Part shown: in pieces, positions 1-7,003 of the stretch
How the letters are laid out: each line of letters starts with the position of its first letter
How positions within the stretch are numbered: the first letter of the stretch is position 1
From: Deferribacteraceae bacterium
Lineage (GTDB): Bacteria; Chrysiogenota; Deferribacteres; Deferribacterales; JAISNW01
Direction: 5' to 3'
NCBI GenBank assembly: GCA_031278965.1
Contig: JAITJJ010000229.1
Location: 1 to 12,308 of the forward strand
Length of the DNA stretch: 12,308 nt
The notes under the pieces: model-generated
Databases searched by the model: none
The model's input: only the letters and a program-made list of their open reading frames with translations
Told to the model about the DNA's origin: nothing
Program-made: the position numbers and the translations under genes

Positions 1-506
1 GGAGATTTGTTCCAAGTAAGCCAGATAATGGTATCGCCGGTTGTCGCTTTAACATTTGCTGGTTTTTCCGCCGGGGGCACAGGTGTTGCATAGGTTACGG
101 GGATAAAATCAGCCTTCCCAAAAGAACCAAAGTATGTTTCCACCCAAATGTAATACTTTGTATCATTTGCTAGATTAGTAATTTTTGTCCATAGCATCCC
201 CGTCTGCTCCGATTCCGGTATGGGGTCAAGCCCCGAATCAGTGGCGGAGGCAAAATCCTCAACCGTATTGTAGTATACCTTGAATGTGGGTTCTATCCCC
301 TGAGCTTTGGCAACTCTCGTCCAACGAAGCTCAATTGCCATATTTTTAGGGGTTGCCTGGATCGAAGTTGGAGCCGCCAGCGGCAATGAACTGTCGTTAT
401 CTCCGCCGGTCTCGCACCCTGTGACGATAAACGAAAAGAGAGCAAACAAAAAGAGCGCCCGTAGCGGAAGCTTCTCCGCGTGGTCAGTAATTAAACGATT
501 AAACAT
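1..506 (-). CDS. Fibronectin type III lipoprotein, 3'-truncated by window edge
   Basis: An open frame reads 168 codons from an ATG at 506 to the left edge without a stop, so only the N-terminal part is present. The start is supported by a GGAGAA ribosome site five to six bases upstream. The product begins with a basic stretch, a hydrophobic segment and a lipobox ending V-T-G-C at about residue 31, so it should be a lipidated envelope protein. After a Ser/Asp-rich linker comes one fibronectin type III-like domain (about residues 47-150, with the W-T and Y-Y-I-W-V strand motifs), then the start of a second. It is a clear tandem paralogue of the lipoprotein at 796-2625: by hand alignment about 28 of 52 residues are identical just after the signal peptide, and the match continues into the second domain. 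Whether it also carries a C-terminal 5'-nucleotidase-type domain cannot be seen. Function unknown; surface binding is a guess. Confidence 0.85.
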   Translation of the reverse strand, partial: MFNRLITDHAEKLPLRALFLFALFSFIVTGCETGGDNDSSLPLAAPTSIQATPKNMAIELRWTRVAKAQGIEPTFKVYYNTVEDFASATDSGLDPIPESEQTGMLWTKITNLANDTKYYIWVETYFGSFGKADFIPVTYATPVPPAEKPANVKATTGDTIIWLTWNKS

Positions 507-509
507 ATT

Positions 510-563
510 TTCTCCGAAATTTATGACACGAATTTTAAAAAAAGTAACACGATTTTCGGAGAA
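510..563 (-). promoter_or_regulatory. Possible SD-sequestering hairpin in lipoprotein leader
   Basis: On the minus strand a 10-base arm TTCTCCGAAA (563-554) is perfectly complementary to TTTCGGAGAA (519-510), with 34 bases between them. The second arm contains the GGAGAA Shine-Dalgarno of the lipoprotein starting at 506. If transcription starts upstream of 563, the leader could fold and hide the ribosome site, as in an RNA thermometer or other translational switch. This is inferred from base pairing only, and the transcription start is unknown. Confidence 0.3.
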
Positions 564-709
564 GCGCAATAAAAAAGAATATTTCAAATGATCAATTCTG
601 CCTCCTGTGGCAGTTGGCATACAGACGAACAATATAAGACTGCTCTTTTTCAGAAAGGTGTTTATATCTTTCATTTTTCAAAACCAAACGCCGGAGCGGT
701 GAAATTGCC

Positions 710-731
710 GGAAAGGGGGAAACCCCTTTCC
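710..731. repeat. 9-bp perfect hairpin with GAAA loop
   Basis: GGAAAGGGG at 710-718 and CCCCTTTCC at 723-731 form a perfect 9-bp stem around a four-base GAAA loop on the plus strand (TTTC on the minus strand). It lies about 65 bases beyond the stop of the lipoprotein ending at 796 and just past the larger stem-loop at 745-785. No T-tract follows on either strand, so it is not a canonical intrinsic terminator. It may protect the 3' end of the transcript or belong to a dispersed repeat. Confidence 0.55.
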
Positions 732-744
732 CATACCGCTGATA

Positions 745-785
745 GTCCGGCTTTTAGGCGGGATACACCCGCATAAAAGCCAGAC
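745..785 (-). terminator. Strong stem-loop after 5NT-domain lipoprotein gene
   Basis: Read on the minus strand, the RNA starts pairing about 11 bases after the stop at 796. Twelve base pairs (785-774 with 756-745, one of them G-U) are followed by a 1x1 mismatch (773/757), five more pairs (772-768 with 762-758) and a five-base loop. The position fits a transcript end. No U-tract follows, so it may be a processing or stability structure, or a repeat element, rather than a classical Rho-independent terminator. The structure is seen directly; the role is inferred. Confidence 0.45.
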
Positions 786-795
786 AGATTTAACC

Positions 796-2625
796 CTATG
801 GGAAAACGTAAGAAGGGTCGTTATAAGGAGCTTGGGGACCAGCCAGAGGAACTCCGCCATATATGCTGATACGCCCGTCAAGGTATGGGGTGATATTTTT
901 CTGATCGTGTATATACTCTGCCACCCCTTGCCAAAAGAAAACTCCGGTATCCACTACGTTAAAACCTTTGCTTTTAAGGATCAAATACCCTTCCTGCCCT
1001 TCAGCCAACCAACTCGTAGTAGCAATTCGATAGAGTTGCTCGTCCAGAATAGGCAATCCGTTTATGGTAAGCGAACCGTCATCTATCACACCATGATAAT
1101 AAAGTTCGCTATCATCTCTGGAAAGCTCAACATTTGCAGCTATCTCTTCGGGTGTAAAGTGAGGATATTTTATTGTATATCTCACCTCTTCGGAAACTAT
1201 CCCCCATGCTCCTGTGCCGGCCGAACCTCTACCGGTATGAACAATATTGGCCATAAAAGTAAATAGATCCTTTAAATCAGCTCCGTTTAATGTAAGGATG
1301 GTTACGGTATCTTCAAGGTTCTCCTGCTTAGTGATACCGAGCAAAGTGCCTACCGTAATCGGACCCGTGGTAAGGGCGTTGTCAATAAATCCGCCGTTCA
1401 AGAGCACAAAATCAATATTCTCTTCCGGATATCTGTCTCTGACATACCATGCGGTTCCGTCCGTAAAAAGGTTGCCCAATGCGGTTTCCTTAAATCTGGT
1501 AAGGCGATCCGAATCTCTGCCGTTAACAAAAATAGGGCTCTTGGGGAGGATTTCGGCGAATATGAACTCCCCTGCAGCATCCCCCAGCACAGATTCAATA
1601 TTATCAAAGTTAATGGAAGCTGCGTCTTGAACAGGTGTTCCGATTCTTTCAAGACTAGAAGTTGTGGCACCGTCGTTATAACTGTTATGGGCAATTACTT
1701 TTACAGCATAGCTTACACCATTTGCAATCCCAGTGATCTTTTTGCTTACAAGACCAACTTCGGGAATCACATCAACAGAATCGGAAGTCGTGCCGTCAGA
1801 GTATTGCAATTCATAATAAGTTGCTGACGGATCTGCCATCCATGTAACTTCAAGGCGTTTATTGCCCGGTGTCACGCTTAGAATAATAGGGATTTGCGGT
1901 GCGGAAGTCGCTACTGACGGAGTAGAGGGAGCAGCAGAATCTATTTTTTGCCAATCTGATATGCCGGCAGTATTTGAGGCACGAACCCATATATAGTATT
2001 GTGTGGAATTCGTAAGATCATTTAATACGGTATAAGGTGTGGATACGGTTTTAGTCGTTACGGTGCCGCTAGGCACTATGCCGTTAGTTGTGCTGTAGGC
2101 TACGTCATAGCTGAAAGCGTGCGGTGATTCTTCCCATTGAAGCCATAGAATCTTGTCACCAGCGGTAGAGTATACTGCCGGTGGTGTTTCTGCCGCAGGC
2201 ACCGGAATACCAAAAGTAGCAGTAAAATCCCCTTCCCCAAGTGAACCGAAAAAAGCCCTGACCCATACATAATATTTTTTGTCGTTTTCAAGCGGGTTTC
2301 CGTTAAATTCGCTGACAATAGCACTCACATTGTGCCCGGCTATGGAAAGGTTACCGGCGGATTCTTCTGCAGAAGCAACATCCGGCGTATCGTTGACATA
2401 TACCTTGTAGGTAGCGTCAACACCCTGCGCAGAGGCAACCTTGGTCCACTGCAACGAAAGAGACTTATCTTTCGGTGTTGCTTGAACCGATTTCGGACTT
2501 GAAAGCGGCAGGGTACTGTCCGAATCGCTGCCGCTCTCGGAACATCCGGTGAACGCAAAAAGGCTCAGCAGGAAGAGCGCCCAAAAAAACGCTTTCCCTG
2601 CAGTTTTTTCAAGAAAACTAATCAT
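796..2625 (-). CDS. Lipoprotein: FnIII repeats plus 5'-nucleotidase C-terminal domain
   Basis: The 609-aa product starts at the ATG at 2625. A longer reading from TTG at 2637 is rejected because that codon overlaps the GGAGGA ribosome site for this ATG. A hydrophobic signal peptide ends at a lipobox F-T-G-C (Cys28), so it is probably lipidated. Three fibronectin type III-like domains follow (about 44-143, 148-238, 243-335). Residues about 365-590 match the C-terminal domain of UshA/5'-nucleotidases: E-T-A-L-G-N-L-F-T-D near 380-389, L-L-N-G-G near 408-412, an N-G-A-D-L-K-D-L helix start near 447, and a W-L-A-E-G-Q-E-G-Y segment near 539-547. The N-terminal metallophosphoesterase domain and its metal motifs are absent, so nucleotide hydrolysis is not expected. 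It may bind a nucleoside-like ligand or surface partner on the FnIII stalk. It lies upstream of, and is paralogous to, the lipoprotein at 1-506. Confidence 0.85.
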   Translation of the reverse strand: MISFLEKTAGKAFFWALFLLSLFAFTGCSESGSDSDSTLPLSSPKSVQATPKDKSLSLQWTKVASAQGVDATYKVYVNDTPDVASAEESAGNLSIAGHNVSAIVSEFNGNPLENDKKYYVWVRAFFGSLGEGDFTATFGIPVPAAETPPAVYSTAGDKILWLQWEESPHAFSYDVAYSTTNGIVPSGTVTTKTVSTPYTVLNDLTNSTQYYIWVRASNTAGISDWQKIDSAAPSTPSVATSAPQIPIILSVTPGNKRLEVTWMADPSATYYELQYSDGTTSDSVDVIPEVGLVSKKITGIANGVSYAVKVIAHNSYNDGATTSSLERIGTPVQDAASINFDNIESVLGDAAGEFIFAEILPKSPIFVNGRDSDRLTRFKETALGNLFTDGTAWYVRDRYPEENIDFVLLNGGFIDNALTTGPITVGTLLGITKQENLEDTVTILTLNGADLKDLFTFMANIVHTGRGSAGTGAWGIVSEEVRYTIKYPHFTPEEIAANVELSRDDSELYYHGVIDDGSLTINGLPILDEQLYRIATTSWLAEGQEGYLILKSKGFNVVDTGVFFWQGVAEYIHDQKNITPYLDGRISIYGGVPLAGPQAPYNDPSYVFP

Positions 2626-2651
2626 AACTTCCTCCAAATATTTATAAAAAA

Positions 2652-2672
2652 TTAGTTAATATATTTAACTAA
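2652..2672. repeat. 8-bp dyad just upstream of lipoprotein start
   Basis: TTAGTTAA (2652-2659) and TTAACTAA (2665-2672) are perfect inverted copies around a five-base AT spacer. The dyad sits 27-47 bases upstream of the ATG at 2625, where a promoter or operator would lie. It abuts, and shares two bases with, the longer hairpin at 2671-2708. A regulator-binding site is possible, but it is AT-only apart from one G and one C, so chance is not excluded. Confidence 0.4.
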
Positions 2673-2708
2673 GTGCATAGAAAAAATGACCGTTTTTTCT
2701 ATGCACTT
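2671..2708. repeat. Perfect 16-bp hairpin upstream of lipoprotein gene
   Basis: AAGTGCATAGAAAAAA at 2671-2686 is perfectly complementary to 2693-2708, with a six-base TGACCG loop. Read on the plus strand it is followed by more Ts (to 2711), like an intrinsic terminator, but no plus-strand gene precedes it. Read on the minus strand it would sit in the promoter or leader of the gene starting at 2625. One arm plus the loop recurs inverted at 2823-2844. Confidence 0.7.
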
Positions 2709-2844
2709 TTTGCCGTTTTGCAAAAAAAATGCTTGCAAAAAAATAATTAATAAATACAATGAAGTTGATAATTTATACTTTTTATTAAAAGACATTTTTT
2801 GTATAAAGATGACCATGTTTGTTGCATAGAAAAAACGGTCATTT
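2684..2844. repeat. 22-bp inverted pair bounding ~160 bp AT-rich segment (MITE-like?)
   Basis: The 22 bases at 2684-2705 reappear as a perfect reverse complement at 2823-2844 (core TGCATAGAAAAAACGGTCAT). Between them lie about 117 AT-rich bases with smaller dyads: TTTTGCAA/TTGCAAAA at 2716-2723 and 2733-2740, and TTTATAC/GTATAAA at 2772-2778 and 2801-2807. Terminal inverted repeats, no coding capacity and small size resemble a miniature inverted-repeat element. However, no convincing target-site duplication is visible beyond a short A-run, and the left copy is itself part of a hairpin. A regulatory cruciform is an alternative. Confidence 0.45.
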
Positions 2845-3116
2845 AAAATATACAGATACTTAATTATATTAATTAATGCGAAAAGAGCGTTTATAAAGTC
2901 GGATGAAAGGAGCGGAAAAAAGCGATATTTAAAAACAGCCGATATTGCCCTGAAAGGCTAATGCGAAGGCTTGGTTATCTCCCTACACCCAAAAAAACAA
3001 GATTATGCAAAATTTCTGAATTTTATAAGTTCAAGGAGATATGCGGAATTAGATGGGTAAACGGTATTATTATGATACTGGAGTATATGTGAAAAATGCC
3101 GGATTAATATTTTGCC
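2845..3116. other. Non-coding gap between rtcB and the lipoprotein gene
   Basis: This stretch lies downstream of the rtcB stop at 3117 and upstream of the inverted-repeat cluster. It contains one AT-only dyad (TTAATTA 2860-2866, TAATTAA 2870-2876). A 43-codon plus-strand reading frame (2961-3092) has no recognisable product and a poor ribosome site. I see no convincing terminator, RNA gene or conserved protein here. Confidence 0.5.
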
Positions 3117-4307
3117 CTATTCACCGGATTTGAAGTTATACACCGGCTTAATACGCATTATGATTTCGGCGGTAGGTGCTATGTGGCTGACGATGGCTTC
3201 CATGCTCTTGTATGCCATTGGAGATTCATCGAGGGTTTCTTCGGTAACGCTGGTTGTGAATATGTCTTTCATCTCTTCGCGATACTCATCCATTGAGAGC
3301 TTTCCAAAGGCCGCTTTACGGCTCATTATCCGACCCGCACCGTGGGGAGCAGAGCAGTTCCAGCTGTCGTTTCCCTTGCCGATGCAAATTAGGCTGCCAT
3401 CGCGCATATTCATAGGAATCAGCAGCCGCTCGCCGGCTTTCGCTGAAACCGCTCCTTTGCGCAGAATCATTGAATCGGTATCAATATAGTTGTGAATTGT
3501 CGTAAACTCACCGACCCGTGTAAATCCCATCTCGCGGAGTATCACTCCGATCATTGCCTGTCGGTTCAAAACAGCAAACCTTTGAATGATCTTCATATCA
3601 TGGATATAGTCGTCAAACAGACTGCCTGATACATAAGCTAAATACTTTGGGACGCGCACTTTTAGCGGTTCAATCATACCTTGTATCTCCCGTTCCCGCC
3701 CCTCGGCTTTCAGCTGTGCGATAATTTCGTCAATCTGTGCTTTTGAACTACTGCCAAGTTGCTTATACGCTTCGTCTTGATAGTAGTCGGCAACCTCTTT
3801 GCCAATATGGCGACTGCCGGAATGCACCACCAGAAACAGAGTGCCGTCATCGGCACAGTCAACCTCAATAAAGTGGTTGCCGCCGCCAAGCGAACCGATA
3901 CTGTGCCTTGCCCTGTCTATGTCAACTTTATTCAAGCAGCGAAGCATAGTAAGGTCAATCTCGTTATTATAGGCGTGGTAATCCTTCCGCACCTCTTGAC
4001 CAGCGGGAATATCCCTGTGAATTACATCATCGAGCCGCGCGAGGTCAATATCTCGCTCCGCAATCTCCAAAGTTTCCATTCCGCATCCTATGTCAACACC
4101 AACCATACCCGGGACGATTTTATCCGTGACAGTCATTGTTGTTCCGATAGTGCAGCCCTTGCCTGCGTGAACATCAGGCATTATGCGGATTTTGTTTTCA
4201 GCGAATTCCGGTAGTTCGCAGACTATTTTAATCTGCTTCGCCGCATTGTCCTCCAATTCATCGCAATAGCAGACAGCGGTGTTGCAAGCGCCTTTGATTT
4301 CAATCAC
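3117..4307 (-). CDS. rtcB: RtcB RNA ligase (RNA-splicing ligase)
   Basis: The 396-aa product is a full-length RtcB, close to the usual bacterial length of about 400. The family joins RNA 2',3'-cyclic phosphate or 3'-phosphate ends to 5'-OH ends using GTP and Mn2+. Visible hallmarks are P-D-V-H-A-G-K-G near 44-51, G-V-D-I-G-C-G with the metal-binding Cys75, G-G-G-N-H near 141-145, H-S-G-S-R-H at 162-167, T-I-H-N-Y at 270-274, and S-A-P-H-G-A-G-R with the expected guanylylated His322. The start is GTG, supported by a GGAG seven bases upstream. An ATG at 4320-4318 is out of frame. It lies 61 bp after the fapA stop and may share its transcript. No archease or RtcA gene is next to it. The substrate in this organism is unknown; tRNA or rRNA repair is the family precedent. 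Confidence 0.96.
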   Translation of the reverse strand: MIEIKGACNTAVCYCDELEDNAAKQIKIVCELPEFAENKIRIMPDVHAGKGCTIGTTMTVTDKIVPGMVGVDIGCGMETLEIAERDIDLARLDDVIHRDIPAGQEVRKDYHAYNNEIDLTMLRCLNKVDIDRARHSIGSLGGGNHFIEVDCADDGTLFLVVHSGSRHIGKEVADYYQDEAYKQLGSSSKAQIDEIIAQLKAEGREREIQGMIEPLKVRVPKYLAYVSGSLFDDYIHDMKIIQRFAVLNRQAMIGVILREMGFTRVGEFTTIHNYIDTDSMILRKGAVSAKAGERLLIPMNMRDGSLICIGKGNDSWNCSAPHGAGRIMSRKAAFGKLSMDEYREEMKDIFTTSVTEETLDESPMAYKSMEAIVSHIAPTAEIIMRIKPVYNFKSGE

Positions 4308-4368
4308 AAGGGAACTCCATGCTGCGGTATTTTACAGCGCATTTCAATACGAACACAATGTTCACTCG

Positions 4369-5892
4369 TCAAGATATGGGTTTACACTCTATTTCAAGCG
4401 TATCGGAATTAAAAGAATAGACCACTTTTTTCTGTGTCTCGCGGATTATGAGCTCTTGAGCATAAAAGATCAGTTTTACCCCGCTCTGAATCTCATTCTG
4501 GATACTAATAGACGGGTGCGAATATATAGATTCCCGTGTTACGGATTCAACGCGACGGGTAAAAAGTTCCACCCGCTTTGATATTAAGCTCTGCATCTCC
4601 ATAAGTTTAGCTATTTTAGGATTTTTTATAACACTGTCGTCAAAGAGGTCTATCCCCGCCAAGACCTTTTCTATCTTTTCTAAAGATTTATTTAGCCTCT
4701 CCCGCTCTGCTTTAATGCGGACAAGTTTTTCGTCCAGATTATACTTTTTACCGAGTGTAACAGTTATGGCAGTGTTTGCCTTTGTGCCCAAATTATAAAA
4801 GTTTCCGCCGGAAAAAGTATGAATCTCCCCGCCGGTGATTGTGGAGCGATCCTGCGCCTCCACCGATTCCCCCGCATTAAGGATACTGTTGAAGGCGTAT
4901 TTTTTAATGAATATGCTCTTTCTTGCAGTCAAGCGGGCATTTTCGCAATATGTAACCTCAATATTCCCGCCGGCGTTAATAAAATATTTATTGCGGGATT
5001 TAACTCCGGTCTTAATAAATATATCGTTTTCTGCCACAAGGGTTGCATCATAGCAGATTCCATCAATATTTATATCCTTCCCCTTTACAGTAAAGCCGCC
5101 TAAAACGTTCCCTTTAATAAGCACGGTGCCTGTAAAGCTAATATTTCCTGTGCTGAAATCCACATCGCCGTTTACGGTTATTGAATCAAATACCGATAAA
5201 ACTCCGGACTTAAAGATAACATGCCCATCATAGAGAGCAAAGAATTCATTTCCGTTACCGCCGGTCCGTACCCCTTCCCCGGCGGAAAATTCAACAGGTT
5301 TACCCTCTATCTGAGGGATTGGGGTACCTGTAACTGTAGCGCCGGCTTTGCCAAGTTTAGGCGGAATAATCCGCGCCAAAAGCTGATCTTTGCGGACATT
5401 GACATAAGTTCTCAACTCCTTGAAAAACGCTTTTCCGCCTTCCTCCACCACCGGGTTTTTAGAGGGTTTTTCAAAGAAGAGTTGAACGGTGCCATTGATG
5501 CCATGCTCGGGCTGCTTTCCCACTGCCACGACAACGCCGTAAACAATAACTCCGCTTGCCGCAGCGTTATAGCCTCTCTCAAAGGCGCTCTGCACAAGGA
5601 ATTCACGCCGAATCCCCTCTAAAGAGGAGAAAGATGAGGAGATGAGTTCATTGGCAGACGGCATTTTACCGCCGTTTATAGGAGGAAAGAATATGGCGGA
5701 AGCACTCATATTGTCGCTGGATACGGTTAGAAGCATATCGCCGTCAATCGGACGGTCGTGTTTTATGGCAACAGAAGGATTGCCGGCAAAATCACCGCCA
5801 ATAGAGAACTCATCCTGCCCGCAGTGATAAGTGTTTATACAGAGGGCACTGACTTTCGCAGTATCTGAGGCTCCTATTATCTTTAATACCAT
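4369..5892 (-). CDS. fapA: FapA/DUF342-family protein (polymer-forming, flagellar-assembly-A type)
   Basis: The 507-aa product belongs to the FapA/DUF342 family by overall layout. It has an N-terminal alpha/beta region, a G-x-T-V-T-G-T-P-I-P segment near 184-193 followed by E-G-K-P and G-E-G-V, a long run of short beta strands rich in G-N-I and D-I repeats (about 230-380, a right-handed beta-helix), and a charged coiled coil (about 383-450). The ATG at 5892 has AGAGG six bases upstream; an in-frame TTG two codons earlier would abut that site and is rejected. Family members are cytoplasmic and one is linked to polar flagellar localisation in Vibrio, but the biochemical role is poorly defined. 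The chemotaxis cluster upstream fits a motility link. rtcB follows after 61 bp. No signal peptide is visible. The family call is good; the function is inferred. Confidence 0.85.
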   Translation of the reverse strand: MVLKIIGASDTAKVSALCINTYHCGQDEFSIGGDFAGNPSVAIKHDRPIDGDMLLTVSSDNMSASAIFFPPINGGKMPSANELISSSFSSLEGIRREFLVQSAFERGYNAAASGVIVYGVVVAVGKQPEHGINGTVQLFFEKPSKNPVVEEGGKAFFKELRTYVNVRKDQLLARIIPPKLGKAGATVTGTPIPQIEGKPVEFSAGEGVRTGGNGNEFFALYDGHVIFKSGVLSVFDSITVNGDVDFSTGNISFTGTVLIKGNVLGGFTVKGKDINIDGICYDATLVAENDIFIKTGVKSRNKYFINAGGNIEVTYCENARLTARKSIFIKKYAFNSILNAGESVEAQDRSTITGGEIHTFSGGNFYNLGTKANTAITVTLGKKYNLDEKLVRIKAERERLNKSLEKIEKVLAGIDLFDDSVIKNPKIAKLMEMQSLISKRVELFTRRVESVTRESIYSHPSISIQNEIQSGVKLIFYAQELIIRETQKKVVYSFNSDTLEIECKPIS

Positions 5893-5977
5893 TTCCAACC
5901 TCTTAAAAAGAATAACAGATCAACGGTTTAACTGCAAGAGGTCATTATTTTTTTATTAGGAAAATAATGTATGAAGT

Positions 5978-6215
5978 ATGCCGTATTCAGAGGGATACAC
6001 AGTAAATGCGGCGAAGTTATCGCATGCATCACCGCTCAGTGTATCCGGAGGCAGCGGGGGACTTGGGAATAAGTGTGTCATTGTTAAGCCGTTGGCATCG
6101 TAAATACGGCAAAAGAGGCAAATTAACCAGATATGGGGGTTTGGAAGGAGAATTGAAGGAGTTACGTCCGGAGAGTGCGGAATTGAAGAATATCGCCGCC
6201 TTAGCAAGAGCTTGA
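5978..6215 (+). pseudogene. IS3-family orfA (transposase helix-turn-helix) relic
   Basis: Two plus-strand frames join into a degenerate IS3-type OrfA. The first, from the ATG at 5978, gives a Y-S-E-G-Y-T-V-N-A-A-K-L start like the usual Y-S-E-E-F-K-x-x-A-V-K-L. An apparent extra C near 6045 shifts it into the frame giving E-A-A-G-D-L-G-I-S-V-S-L-L-S-R-W-H-R-K-Y, the typical helix-turn-helix. After this comes a leucine-zipper-like E-L-K-E-L-R-P-E-S-A-E-L-K. The expected E-R-D-I-L-K-K-A-A segment is shortened to an N-I-A-A-L-A version, and a stop follows at 6213-6215. No orfB catalytic part follows, because the convergent OmpA-type gene ends at 6257. I cannot identify flanking inverted repeats. 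It is an old, dead insertion remnant in the fapA upstream region. Confidence 0.75.
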
Positions 6216-6256
6216 CAGACAGCCGTAATGCAAGGGGAGAAGAATAGAACTATAAA

Positions 6257-7003
6257 CTATATCCTCTTTTTTAAAAATATCTCCACCCTTCTGTTTTCCA
6301 ATGTGCCGGACTTGGAACGCCTGTTGTCAGCCGCGGGTTGGGTTGCCCCAAATCCCACCGTACTTATTCTGTCTGATGCTATCCCATAGGCAACTAATAT
6401 ATTTTTTACCGCTTCAGCCCTTTTAAAAGAGAGATCAAAATTATCTGTGTAGGTTTTGTTCCGCGGGTTAATACTTATATTATCGGTATGCCCGAAGAGA
6501 TAATAATAAGATGTATTGTCAAATTGGGTAAACTTATTCCGCTCCGCGTCACCTATCTGCGGTTCAATCTCCCCAAATGGGAAATAAACCGTCATAATAT
6601 ATATAAGTTTGTCGCCTTCATCTGTTATTGCTTCTTCTTCAGGGATAGGCAGGGGAGCGTCTTCTTTAGGCGGACCCAGGATACTTAAGATCAACTCCTC
6701 ATCGGAAAGAGCACTGTCACGGCTTAGCTCCTCAATAGGCATAGAGCGCGGAGGTTCATCTCCTATCTGAACTATATATGCATCACCGTGCCTAAAGGTC
6801 AACTGTTTGACAGAACCCACCTGCCACCCGTTTAGCTCCACCTGAGCTCTGGCTTCTTCGGAGTTTTTTGCAAAAACATGCATAACGGTTGACACACGCG
6901 TGGCGTTGTTCTTGGCGGTTACCTCAAATATAAAACGATCTTGGGCAAGTGCGCTAACGCCACCAATAAAAAGGCACACGACTGCGATTATCGCTGCCCG
7001 CAT
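6257..7003 (-). CDS. Secreted OmpA C-terminal-domain protein
   Basis: The 248-aa reading starts at the ATG at 7003, which places a signal peptide (hydrophobic core, cleavage likely after S-A-L-A before Q-D-R-F) at the N terminus. The frame extends upstream, but that extension lies before the signal peptide and overlaps the preceding gene. After a small N-terminal domain (about 22-82) and an acidic, proline-containing linker comes an OmpA-like peptidoglycan-binding domain (about 132-246): F-G-H-T-D near 170-174, L-S-F-K-R-A-E-A-V near 191-199, G-F-G-A-T-Q-P and N-R-R-V-E-I. Asp174 and Arg195 match the residues that hold diaminopimelate in OmpA. There is no MotB-type transmembrane/plug segment, so it is probably a periplasmic or outer-membrane anchor protein rather than a stator. 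It overlaps the upstream small gene by 50 bp and ends the cheA operon. Confidence 0.85.
   Translation of the reverse strand: MRAAIIAVVCLFIGGVSALAQDRFIFEVTAKNNATRVSTVMHVFAKNSEEARAQVELNGWQVGSVKQLTFRHGDAYIVQIGDEPPRSMPIEELSRDSALSDEELILSILGPPKEDAPLPIPEEEAITDEGDKLIYIMTVYFPFGEIEPQIGDAERNKFTQFDNTSYYYLFGHTDNISINPRNKTYTDNFDLSFKRAEAVKNILVAYGIASDRISTVGFGATQPAADNRRSKSGTLENRRVEIFLKKRI

Noticed and set aside
588..776. Plus-strand open frame of 62 codons across the stem-loops
   Set aside because: It runs through the hairpins at 710-785, has no recognisable domain or good ribosome site, and lies in the 3' region of a minus-strand gene.
2626..2637. TTG start extending the FnIII/5NT lipoprotein by four residues
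   Set aside because: The TTG-GAG-GAA bases are the Shine-Dalgarno of the ATG at 2625.
2671..2711. Intrinsic terminator on the plus strand
   Set aside because: The stem and trailing Ts fit, but no plus-strand transcript source is visible; kept as a repeat instead.
2930..3000. Possible cyclic-di-GMP (GEMM) riboswitch because of GCGAAGGC-like bases
   Set aside because: The conserved GEMM core and tetraloop-receptor arrangement are not present, and no gene follows on that strand.
2961..3092. Plus-strand frame of 43 codons in the rtcB downstream gap
   Set aside because: Short, basic, AT-rich, no family resemblance and no clear ribosome site; consistent with chance.
6257..7003. MotB-like stator protein
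   Set aside because: The OmpA domain is present, but the N-terminus is a cleavable signal peptide, not a retained transmembrane/plug segment, and no motA is adjacent.
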